NCBI RefSeq assembly: GCF_000350225.1
Contig: NW_005179165.1
Coordinates: 62,001 to 126,000 of the forward strand
Reading direction: 5' to 3'
Length of the DNA: 64,000 bases
From: Chondrus crispus
Lineage: Eukaryota > Rhodophyta > Florideophyceae > Gigartinales > Gigartinaceae
The position numbers were made by a program, and so were the translations under genes. Shown here one piece after another: positions 1-10,086 of this stretch (the stretch's first letter is position 1; the number at the start of each line of letters is the position of its first letter). Below the pieces are notes generated by a model. The model saw only the letters and a list, made by a program, of their open reading frames with translations, had not been told where the DNA came from and made no database searches.

Positions 1-93
1 CTTTTTGCACAAGACCCCCACCAGTTGAACAACTCGAAAAATATCAGATTTTAAAGCAAATAAACAAAAGCATTGCTGTTATTACATGTCAAA

Positions 94-295
94 GATGTGA
101 CGGAGACAAAAAAGGCCCATAACTGGGCGGGGAATCCAAATCAAACATTTTGCCGCGCTTTTTCGATATCTGCGTACTCGAAAACACTTAATTCGATGTG
201 ACGGAGACAAAAAAGGCCCATAACTGGGCGGGGAATCCAAATCAAACATTTTGCCGCGCTTTTTCGATATCTGCGTACTCGAAAACACTTAATTC
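94..295. repeat. 101-bp tandem duplication, two copies
   Basis: The blocks 94-194 and 195-295 are the same 101 bases head to tail, both starting GATGTGACGG and ending ACTTAATTC; a six-base start of a third unit follows. The repeat lies just outside the left end of the piggyBac-like element. No coding role is seen, and the rest of 1-310 holds no recognisable gene. Confidence 0.9.
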
Positions 296-602
296 GATGT
301 GTTCTGCTCCATATCCCTAATGCCAGATTTTAATGTGCGAAAAACCGAACATTAACTTTGACGGCCCATAACTAAGTGACCATGAAAGAACCTAGAAAAA
401 TGAGAACATAGAGCCATTGTGGACGTGTAGCTGCTTTCCTCTACTACTTTTGGGGGCGGTACCGTAAATAGCCCCGGAGAGACAGAACGTCAAAGTCGAG
501 GTCTAGGAGGTGGGTTAGGCAACCTAAAAAGGGTCTTATGTGCGAAACAACGCACATAACTGGGCCCTGTTTACTCAAAGGGCTGGCTTTGTGACACCTT
601 CC

Positions 603-3600
603 CTAATTTGTTAACACGCTCTTATGTGCGCTTCCTTCTTTTGGATCTTTGCTCCGAGGTTCGCTCTGCTTGTTCGGAAATTCCGCGAGTTGATGCCAGT
701 CTAGTATTAGACCGTGTAGTTCGGGATGGCGGAACACTTTCCGTTTCCTGCATCCTTGCCTGAGGGGTGATTTCTTCTTCATTGTTGACAAATTCTTCCT
801 CGCCACTATCCTGTCCTTCAATAAAACTTTCGTGGATTGAACCGCTACTCTCAGACAGAGATGTACAGAGCAGATGTCACATCTGAAAGTGGTACGATGG
901 CCCCGATATCCTGTGGTGTGCTGACCACATAAAGCACAATACTGTAGCAATCCCTGTCTAACATGGTGTCCCGCACTAAAAGACGCACCGCAATGCCATC
1001 GGTAGAATTAAAAAACGCGAGCCTGTTGCGCTTTTTAGAATGTGCCAGGCTTATAAGCCTTTTAGATTCCTGTGTGCTTGTCTCTTGTCTCGTTTCCGTC
1101 CCATTATCAGTTCCAGCTTGCAACTGGATACTCGCTGCATAGCTGACCATTTCTTGGGCGACGTCAATCATGAAATCACCAGTAGCCTGAACTTTGTTCA
1201 GTGAGTTGCGGTATTTCTCAATAGACTTGAACTTCGCATCAGACTCCAGTAGATCCTGCCTTTGAAACATTCGCCAAGCAACAAAAGCGTTCACCGCAAT
1301 CGATTTTATGATTTGCGAAACGATTTTCTGCTCCCACTTAAAATGAGATGTTGAACTGCGCATGATGGCGCGTTGCTGGGTCGCTCCGTCTACTCCCGCT
1401 TTGGTTTTAGAATAAAAGCTCTGTGCGGCGTGCTTAAACAACTTCAATGGTATGAAACAGCCATTTGTCTGGACGTGGTTGTCAATGATTTGCCAAAACT
1501 TTCGTCTCGTCTGTAGCGTCACCTGGTCTGCCACTTGTACTTGTACGAAAGGAGGTGCTTGCGTGTCATTGCTGAAAGCCCATTCAACCAGAGGCTTAGC
1601 GAGAGCAATAATTGACCTTTGAAATAGGCCACGTGCTGTCCAAGGTATTCTTATGATTACAACATAGAGCACTCCCGTTTCCCCAGCAGCGACGTAAATG
1701 CAAAACTCCACATCTAGAACCAGAGATTGGTGAATTATTTGTCCCATGTGTGCACGCGGGATGTACTTCTTAAACGTGTCGTCACCAACCTTGCACCTGA
1801 CGATGTCAGGCGACGCCAACTGCACAGCTGCGCCTAAAGTGGTTGCAGCCACCTTTGTCTTGATTTCCACTGTAGCTAATACGATTTTCTGACCTTCAAT
1901 CTCCTCTGTAGAGGCAACATCATCCCACTCCTCAAAGGAAGCTATGTCTATAAGAGCGACCCCGTCTGGAGAGCATGCTATGTATCGGGCGTCTTTCATG
2001 GCGAGCATTCCAACATCAAAAATAGCCTTCACTTCCTCTTTTCCCTTTAGTGCGCTAATAACCGCAGGCTCATTGATTGTACCCCGCTTCATGGCTTCAG
2101 TTGAGACCTTTGAACTGAACCAACCGTCGTGCAACAAACGAAACCACTCCCCCAATGTCCTTTCATCACCCCCTGTCACATCCTGCAATCCGAGATTGTT
2201 CCTAACCGCCTCGCATGACATCAGCAATTGGCCGGCGTTAGTGCCTGTTAATCTGAATTGTCGCAGCACAAACCAGTCCGCACAACGCTGCCCCAATGTC
2301 AGAACCTCGCACACACCACCTATACGATCCTCCGCCACCGTTCTCATTTTCTGAGTCGCTTCTTCAGCCTGCTCAGCACCGGTAAAAAGGGTATTTGACA
2401 GTCTGACGTTTGATTTTGGCACAGCGATCCAAGTGTTGAGACTATCCTGCAAAGCCAGTGGCACAGTGTACATGAAGCGAAGTACCTTGGCGAACTTCGC
2501 AGTTCCATGCTCCCGCACAGCCACAGCAGTTGCGTGGCTGTTCCCATTCCGTCTTCCGATACCCGTTATGGACTTTGAAGCGAAGAAAACTTCCGGACCC
2601 ATTTCGGGATTGTCATCTACGATGAACTCCTGCCTTCGATCATACGCAGTGACCTCAGCGTTCCGCCACTCTCCAGAATCCTCTTCCTGTCCATTACTTG
2701 GGGCATTGCTGCCCTCTTCTGACAGTGCATTTCCAATGACAGGTGCAGTACGCATGAGAACTGCGGCGGCAGCGTCTGCGGTGCTGTTCGTGCTGGCCTG
2801 TATGTCGGCACCAGAATTCCGGATCATCCCATTTTCACCATCTAATCCACCTTCGATGGTGGAGTGATCAATCTCTATCGCTACCTCTTGCTCGAGATCC
2901 TCTCGGTACGGAGTGAGGTATGACTTTGCCACAAAGGGGTGGCATCGCAAGGTGTTATCGGGCATCACGAAAACCGAACAAAGGCCGAACTCCATCATTA
3001 TTCTCATAAACGCCTCCTTTCCGTAACCCCGGTCAGCCGTAATGATACACCCCGTCAACGACTCCTCACCTCTGCCGTCCAACAGAGTCACTAAGAGCTT
3101 TCGTACCGAATCAGACTGCGTCTCCCCCCTCCTTCTGAAACGAAGGGCGAGAATTACGCGAAACAGGGCATCTGCTACAGCGTCAGCAGAATGTCCTTCC
3201 CTGTCTGCCTTTGGAGAGCTTAGCATCTTTACTTGATTGTCCACGGCGCGGGTGCCAAAAAGATCGTCATCCAGAGTTGCCGTGAGGTGTAGAGGAACTA
3301 AAAATACGTTTCGAGTTTCCGCAAATGCGATTGCTTCGAACTCCGTCAAGTTCTGCGTTAGATCACGTTGTGCAGACCATGTGCTTTGACCCTCAGCACC
3401 CCTTCCTGTTGGACGATACGCCAGTATGTTCGACGCAATGTATCGAATGCGATTGAGAGAGGGAGGGATACTGCCAGCTTGGCGCAACAGAGAGATTGCT
3501 TTCTCAAAGCTGTAGTTTCCGGTGTGCGAAAGTAGCAAAACAGACACGTAACGATACATGTCGGAGAGAGTGAACGGTGCTAACGAGCATTTTCCAGCCG

Positions 3601-4414
3601 CCGTTTGGATTCTGGCATAATCATTTAGCCATCCTAGCAACTTACAAAGCAGTTCGTTCATGAGCAACACGACAAAGCCACATCTGGTTTGAGTTAGGCC
3701 TTTAGCATTCGTTTCGAGCTTCATGTTCGTCACAGCAGCTTTGCATAAGAGTCTAGCCCGATGCTGTATAATTGTGTGGAGGAACTCTGTTTCCATCATG
3801 GCGCTGTTACACTCTGTAGCATTCATTGTCCAACCCTCACTTGCGTCATCAACCACACGCCGTGACCTCGATCTCCCACGCCCTCTTCCTCTTCCCCTAG
3901 CCCTACCACGTCCAGTCGCACCCCTTGCCCGTCCAGTCGTACCCCTTGCCCGTCCAGTCACACCCCTTGCCCGTCCAGTCGCACCTCTTGTCCGTCCAGT
4001 CGCACCTCTTGTCCGTCCAGTCGCACCTCTTGTCCGTCCAGTCGCACCTCTTGCCCGTCCAGTCGCACCTCTTGCCTGTCCAGTCGCACCTCTACCCCTC
4101 TCTCTTGATCGTTGCGGAGGCAAGCTTTGTGTCCCATTGGGACTGTCATTCTCCTCCACTAAATTTGCTCCTGAGATTCCAACGTGTTCCCCACCCAATG
4201 TTCGCGCCAAAGGAGCACCGTCTTCGCCCACTGGGCTGCCAGGAGTGGTCATCGTGGAGACAAGGGCTGGAAGAGTCGTGTTCGAATGCCCTGAAGAAGC
4301 CATTGGGGAGACGGCACTGTGAGGCATCTTTGTCGCCCAATTTTTGTCCAATTGCCAAAGTGGAAAGCCATGAGCGACTGAAAAAGGCGCCCGAGGCAAA
4401 GTGTCGCCGCACAA
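603..4414 (-). CDS. piggyBac-type transposase with internal YqaJ-like nuclease domain (one frameshift near the 3' end)
   Basis: The 1,187-residue ORF starts at 4414; an internal Met about 28 codons later is an alternative start. Order of parts: a basic Gly-Arg-Thr repeat tract at about 105-175; a DDE-type core with a first acidic motif LDDDLFG near 378 and ITADRGYGK near 457; then, between about 700 and 870, GTNAGQLL, RGTINEPAV, SPDGVAL and VEIKTK, the pattern of YqaJ/lambda-exonuclease PD-(D/E)XK nucleases. The core resumes with KTKAGVDGATQQRA near 1005, which matches the GVDxxDQ motif of piggyBac transposases. The Cys-rich C-terminal finger (CALCG...CDIC...HLC) typical of piggyBac is present but in another frame (603-950), so a frameshift lies near 940. 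The product would excise and insert the element in the nucleus; the role of the nuclease is unknown. Confidence 0.75.
3909..4092 (-). repeat. 21-bp coding minisatellite in the transposase N-terminus
   Basis: About nine head-to-tail copies of a 21-base unit built around CGTCCAGTCGCACC. On the minus strand each encodes the heptad GATGRTR or a close variant. The third of each codon drifts while the Gly/Arg pattern is kept, which suggests the basic tract is coding and tolerated as a nucleic-acid-binding or nuclear-targeting segment. The long plus-strand ORFs across it are by-products of the repeat. Confidence 0.85.
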
Positions 4415-4835
4415 CTGGATCTGACAGAGCCGTTTTTGAGTCAGAGCGATGCCAAGTAAGCCCTCGTAACGGCTCTATGGGCCACTTTTTCGCACATAAG
4501 GGCGAAACGGTCATGTCCCAATTTTGTTGTTAAGTGCGATTTTCGCACATAACAGGCATTAGGGATATAAGTGCAAATTGAAGCCTTGGTGACCTTCCCA
4601 GACTCTCCAGACTGTGTTAGAAACCGGGTGTCAACTCACAATGGGTCGTGTCAAGCGAATGTCGAAGCACGAGAGATGCTTTCAAAGGGCTCTTGCTGCA
4701 GTTCACAAGGGTGTGGATAGACGTCGTGCTTCGTTAATTGCGCGTATGCCGTTATCCACGTTTCAGTACCGCCTAATGCACAAGGACAGGAAGCCGATCA
4801 GCCGAACGTACCTCACCGCTGACGAAGAAAATGTC

Positions 4836-5238
4836 AACACTGGTTTGGTGGTAACCAGAATTTGGGATACCAAACAGTACCAGGGGCACCCCTTCGGATT
4901 CCAGATATTTTTATATGGTTGTAAAGCTTAGAGCAGTAGTAGTGATATGCAGAAAACAGAAGTGGACAAACCAAAATAGTTTAGAAGTTATCGTCCAACA
5001 TGTACTCTCTAAATCTGGGGGATAGGGGGTTCTGTATAGGCCAAATCAAAAAAATTATCACACAATTTTACTTGGAAATTGCAGTACAATTTATGTTATA
5101 TAAAAATTTGATACCTGTTCACAATCTGCCGACAGAATTTAATCCTAAATTCTGTCTGGACTTGCTCGAAGTTGGCGATTGTGGCCCACTTCAAGCCTCC
5201 CCGACCCACTACGATGACCCGTATCGTCACGTCCACCC
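4836..5238 (+). repeat. Element A left terminal inverted repeat
   Basis: It matches the complement of 13512-13917 almost base for base from AACACTGGTTTGG to the C-run after CGTCACGTCCA, where the copies diverge in homopolymer length. It is AT-rich in the middle, with no gene. The outer AACA(C/G)TG start is shared with element B. Confidence 0.9.
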
Positions 5239-5254
5239 CCCCCCTCCGCGTCGC

Positions 5255-5410
5255 GAACTCCAAGCCCAAGTCAAATTGGGAGATAAACTCCCAGCCGATA
5301 TTCGTCTGACAGAAAATCAGGAGCTGAAGGTGGACAACCCCCCCTCACTGGTGACGTCGAACCCATCGGCCGTACCGTTGATTGCACATCCAGCCACTGC
5401 CAAGTCAATT
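5255..5410 (+). pseudogene. Captured fragment of a P-type (Na+/K+- or Ca2+-like) ATPase
   Basis: Immediately inside the left TIR, the plus frame reads GDKLPADIRL, then QELKVDN, then SL and HPATAKSID. This is the actuator-domain signature of eukaryotic type II P-type ATPases (GDxxPADxR ... KVDNSSLTGES). The TGES loop itself is damaged (PPSLVTSNPS). Only some 50 codons are present, with no transmembrane segment or phosphorylation motif, so it is a gene fragment and not a functional pump. It looks like host sequence picked up by the transposon. Family recognition is by recall only. Confidence 0.65.
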
Positions 5411-5732
5411 GATAAGGTGGTCAATATCATCAAGGGAGTGTGGCTTCGTGATAATACATATTGGTAATTGGTTCCGGCTTAATATGTGCATTTCGTAGAT
5501 CTAGGAAAGGTTGAAGAGAAATAAAAGTTATGTCTGCCTCGAAGGAACCTTCGCTACTTGCTCACATCAACGAACTACATGTCGGGCCTCAAACAACTAA
5601 CGTTGCAGTATGGTGGGGTGTGCGCTGGAGAAATATCTATGGTAATGCGCATTTGTGGCATATATATTGCAGTAGAGAGACTGGAGGCAGTCAGATGCTC
5701 TTTTGTCAGTTACTGCTGTAGGCTCAGCTGAT

Positions 5733-5855
5733 ATGAATATCTTTGGTCAAACCCAGGGTGCGTCGCAACCGGCCTTTGGTACTGCTGCACCCACGTTTAC
5801 CAAAGTTTACCAGGGCATTGCACCCTCACTACCGTATCTGACTGCGTCAAACTGA
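5733..5855 (+). pseudogene. Short FG-rich ORF, possibly captured nucleoporin start
   Basis: A 40-codon ORF starts MNIFGQTQGASQPAFGT. Two Phe-Gly dipeptides spaced by Gln/Ser/Thr/Pro/Ala residues resemble the first residues of FG nucleoporins. It ends at a TGA before the transposase stop at 5885. The similarity is compositional and short, so a chance ORF is possible. Between it and the ATPase fragment (5410-5732) I see nothing recognisable. Confidence 0.35.
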
Positions 5856-5884
5856 CCACCGAGTAGCGGAGGCCACCCAGCATA

Positions 5885-8800
5885 TCACGCAACTCCAAGA
5901 GCCTGCCTAATTTGCCTCGCCGCTGCTGCGCTGATCTCTTTCGATTTCTTCAACTCCGAAAACCTGGACAAAACAGTTGCGACACTGATAAACTCTGTCC
6001 ACGGTTTCCTGATGTCATGTAACCTAGAGGGTGCATACTTACCTGTCCAGGCACATTTACCATTGTACACTTCCCACCAATGGATGGTGAGATCCGTAGT
6101 TACGCCTTCATCGTCCTTGTGAATTGATATGACACGCCCGACCCAGAACGGGACGGTTTCTATAGAGCAAGAAGAACCGCGTACCGCTACGAAGTCATTA
6201 CATTCGTATTCGAGGTCTTGCAGGGGTTGTTCTTCCATCTCGATTTCAACTTCATCATGTTCAATTTCCTCTTGCAAGCCATCAACCGCATCAGTAACTG
6301 TTCTATACTTTCCCTTCATCTCAAATACGTCGCGCAGATTCCAGTGGAATCTCTCCAGTCTTGATTCATACACGCGGTCGCGTAGAAGCCGTAGCTGGGC
6401 TAACTTTCTCCTGTCATTCACTCGTGTCTCCTCAGACACAAGACGGGTGTTGATTTTATCAAGATCGTTAGGACATGTGGCTTCGGTCGGTGGTGTTTTG
6501 GCAAGGTCAGGTGCAAATTTCAGGAAGCCTCCGGTGCACTGCCCAACCTTGAGAGAGCCCCAATCGTCGTTACACCCAACCCGCGCGGAACATGCAGTGT
6601 TAAAAGAATTGCCACGATACTCTGGGATCCCCTCCACACGGCGAAACTTGAAATATCGAAAATGGGAAAACCGTTGAGGCTTTTCCAAACACCTTTCTTG
6701 GTCACACAGCCCAGAGAAGTTTATAATCTGGCGAAGATCAGCAACGTGAGGGGGAGGGTTATATGCCTTCCCGAGTTCAGTGATCAGGTCTTCCAGAGTT
6801 ATAGCCTCATGATGCCTGAGCCGGCGAGCAGTGCAGCTGAACGCTTGGTCTATGTCAGAATGGGTATGACCAATTGGTAGAAACGACACAAAGACTTCTT
6901 GAAACACCCCCCATGCAACCAGGGATTCCATGTATCCGAAGAAGTATCTGTTCTTATTTTCGCGAGTGCAATTGTCTACCTGCACGAACAGGGTGTCCGG
7001 GAGTGGGCCCTTCTCAGCCTTTACCATCAGCGTCCGATGAAGAGCTTCTAGTACGTGATTCGCGCCTGTCTCATATTCATCTGTCATAGTGAACAGGGAC
7101 AGATGTTTCACGGGACCATGTTCAAGCACTCCAATTAGCTTAACTTTGATACTGTGACCCTTTGTGTGCTTAGTATTGAAGAGGAAATGCGGCAAACCGA
7201 AGGCGGACTGGTCGGCACCGTCCAGAATGATAGATCAATACTTAGCAGGATACAGTCCTGCTTTATCACACTTCTTCTGGTACTCGCGCCGCTCCGCTGC
7301 AACCATATCGTTGTGAGTGGTTTTTCGCTCACGAAGTAGCCGAGTTGCTGACTCATCGGTACCGGCTTTGGAGAGCAGGTCTCGGATGAGATCGCATTCG
7401 GAACACACTGTGAACCTATGCACCCTCCGCACCTTGATGTTGGGCACGTGCTTTTGCCATGTCTCGTAAAAATAGCTTCGCGTGGGTGGGGCGCGCGAAT
7501 AGAGGCGACTGAACTCAGAGAGGAAGATGTCGAAGACCTGGGCTTTTTGGAAATAGGGCAAGTGCTGTTCGTTTCGGTCGGGCATATGGTCGGCTGTGCT
7601 TTCTGAAAGACGTTCAAGGAAGCATATGACCGCGTCCCGTTGATTAGCTTCTGAGTTTCTCACAGTAGAAGTCAAGGAAGACCTCCTCTTGCTAAACGGT
7701 GTGCCTTTAACAGAGCCCTGGAAATCCCTAGAAAACTGCAGGGACTTCTGTAGAAACTTATAACACACCGCCTTTCCATAGAAGAAAAACATCCCTGAGT
7801 TATCTTTTAACAAGCCCTCCAGATAAGCTCGTCTCCCCGCCCTATTCAGCAAAGATACATGTTCCACTTGAGCCTTGACGTATCGAGCGTCAACTTTGTA
7901 AAAACAACGGCGATGGATACAATATTTTAACTTATCCACCTCCATGTTTTGGAACGCATCAGCGTGGGCACGGCGTCGTTTAAGTAACACACTCTCCACA
8001 CCCTTGCCGCGACGGCGACTCTTGTACGTGTATACTCTCTTTTTAAAAGGTGATGTCTCGCTGTTCGCAACACTGCGACTGGCCGGACTTCGTTGCGATG
8101 GGGGTCCATTTTTCGTTCGAGTGTTAGAGGGCGGAGGGGGACGGTACTCAGCGTCACTACTAGATTTAGACAACTCATCTTCATGTTCCAGTGTTCGATA
8201 TTCTGCGGCATTTGGCGTAGCTAGAGCATCTTCTTCTTGCAGTTCGGGTGGTGAAGATTCTGCTGCATTTGGGGTAGCTGGAGCCACTTCGAGTTCCGCA
8301 GCTATTCCTCGGGCTGCAATTACCAATGAGCGGATGCTCCACAATTTACGCTGCACTGTACCGGAATCCAGCGAAACACTTGATGACCGCCTTTGGGGCG
8401 ATCGTCGTATCGCTGTGGTCGGGCTGGGTTGATTTCGCATGGTAGAATCCGGGAGACATGGTGAAGTGTGTCGGATGGGAACGTTAAAGAGTTGCGTTGT
8501 GTCTGGCGGCGTTGAGAGTGGTGTGTGTGAAGTTGCTGGCGTCGCAGAAAGGGCGCGACGCTTCCCGTCTCGCAATCCTGAGCTTTGGGAGTTCTGAGCA
8601 GTGGGTGAGGCATCTGTTGGCGGACAACCTCGTTTACGACTGCTCCTTGGCGTTTGTTGGAGATTCACAGGGCGGGACTCAGGGGTATGTAGAGTGGTTG
8701 GCGTCGCGAGCTGCACGCGACGCTTCCCGCTTCGTAGTGGGGTGCTTTGCGAGTCCCGAGCAGTACTACGCGGTGATGCGCGTGGGGGAGCCACAGTGCG

Positions 8801-8926
8801 GGACTCAGGGGTATGTAACGGTTCACCATGCCTCGAGCTACTCGCTTGTGCAATAGAGCGCTTTGCACGAGTCGTACGCCTAGTGGTAGTCATTGGAATG
8901 GTTCTGAGATGGGTTGTTGCCCCCAA
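5885..8926 (-). CDS. DUF7869-type transposase of element A (one in-frame stop)
   Basis: About 1,010 codons from 8926 (a second Met at 8893 is also possible), broken by one in-frame TGA at 7235-7237. Residues 1-140 hold three imperfect copies of a Ser/Thr/Pro/Arg-rich unit with HTPESR and GKRR. Next come a Cys-containing region (CIHRRCFYK), FYETWQKHV and a CSEC pair. The catalytic-looking core follows: IILDGADQSAFGLP, QVDNCTRENKNRYFFGYM and FLPIGHTHSDID. These three motifs are the hallmark of the DUF7869 family, which I take to be an RNase-H-fold DDE-like transposase. The C-terminus (VPFWVGRVI ... IHWWEVY ... GKYAP) resembles a small BAH/Tudor-like module. It is divergent from the ParB-methyltransferase, about 1.1 kb away. 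Function as transposase is inferred from the family and the TIR context. Confidence 0.7.
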
Positions 8927-10086
8927 CAGTTCAGATGGGTTGTTGTGGATTGAGATGGGTTGAGGAACTTTATCGCGGAGACCAGGATGGTACCCTCTTT
9001 ACCTTTTATATACTGGAGCGTGTATCAACTACAAGCACTGCAGCACGAGAATTCAGGTGATGGTGGGTGCAGCTCCACGCGAGCAGCAGCGATACTGTTC
9101 TGTGGAACAGATAATGCCTGCTGGATGACCAGTTTAGCTATCCGTGAATACTGATATTCACTGAGCAGGTACGCCGAGCTATGAATGGTTGGCTGCTGTC
9201 TCTGCGCTACCATGAAGAAGCCTGTAATGGAAGCTTTACAGATCTGAGAGAGCGCTGTTTGAAACATATCTGAATCAAATATTTGGGAGATTGCACCCAA
9301 ATCATATGTTGCACTAAATTTGATACGCAATGTTCACCATGTCCAAATATAGATTTTTCATTCCACATTTCAAGAGAACAGTTATGCAGTACTGATATTT
9401 AGTTTTAGGTTCTCAAAATCATGACACGTTTTCTGCTGTCCCACACAGCACAGATTCATGATCGCCATTGACGGACAGCACACAATCATGATCGGACAGT
9501 TCTTTCCGTTGCAGCCTCAACCGCAAAGTAAATCCGGGAGATTCAGGCTATGAATGAGTAGATAAAGTGCGGGTATGGGGACACGTACGCTACGTGCAGA
9601 CATGTCCAGAAGATTCCTGCTGCGTACTGCACATACTGATGGCGTGGAGACGGAGTTCAATTATCGAACAGGCGGAGATCATGGACATCACTCTGATTCG
9701 ATTGTTAGTCCTGCATATATTAACGTGTGGTATCAGTATGCAATTCTCGTTTGGTTCGCTATAACACCAGGGCAGAAATGAAGTATTCGGTCCGGCACGG
9801 TCGGCTACTGCAGTTTCCACAAGCAAGTGCAGGATTTCGTACTTCTTTCGGAATTGTTCATGGCACATTCGGAGCTACTGTATGTCTCGACTTCCCTATC
9901 TCATTGAATTGACCATGTGCTCACAAGCACCAGAACACCGGTAGCAACAAGCCATCCTGTTAATTGTTACTGGTTCGAGTTAGAGTAATTTCTGTCGGCA
10001 AACTGTTCGCCACCCTCCTTCCCAATTTAAAATTTCTGTCGTACTGCAGACCCCCGTTCTGTACGAAAGTGAACCCACTATCAGGT
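8927..10086. promoter_or_regulatory. Divergent intergenic spacer of element A
   Basis: About 1.16 kb between the two divergent genes, with no credible ORF. It contains a direct repeat around CATGATCG (about 9463 and 9489) next to two ACAGCAC repeats. It must hold the promoters of both genes, but I cannot point to a specific TATA box. The equivalent spacer in element B (38170-38935) has a similar size and no obvious base similarity. Confidence 0.4.

Larger units (their letters stand above)
315..4564 (-). mobile_element. piggyBac-like DNA transposon with nuclease-bearing transposase
   Basis: The ends are inverted: CCCTAATGCC at 315-324 and its complement GGCATTAGGG at 4555-4564. Similarity continues imperfectly inward through a TTATGTGCGAAAA-type stretch. 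Both ends are flanked by ATAT (311-314 and 4565-4568), consistent with a 4-bp target duplication; piggyBac elements normally duplicate TTAA and start with CCC. Copies of the motif TTATGTGCG or its complement recur near both ends (about 536, 556, 623, 4491, 4543) and are plausible transposase-binding sites. The single gene runs right to left. The element is 4,250 bp. Because ATAT followed by CCCT can be read as part of a longer repeat, the exact boundary is good to a few bases. Confidence 0.75.

Noticed and set aside
3909-4092. CRISPR-like regular repeats
   Set aside because: Contiguous 21-bp units with no unique spacers, and they encode a Gly/Arg tract in a eukaryotic transposase.
3723-4533. 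Two long plus-strand ORFs across the piggyBac N-terminus
   Set aside because: They are frame by-products of the 21-bp repeat; the minus-strand frame continues into recognisable transposase domains.
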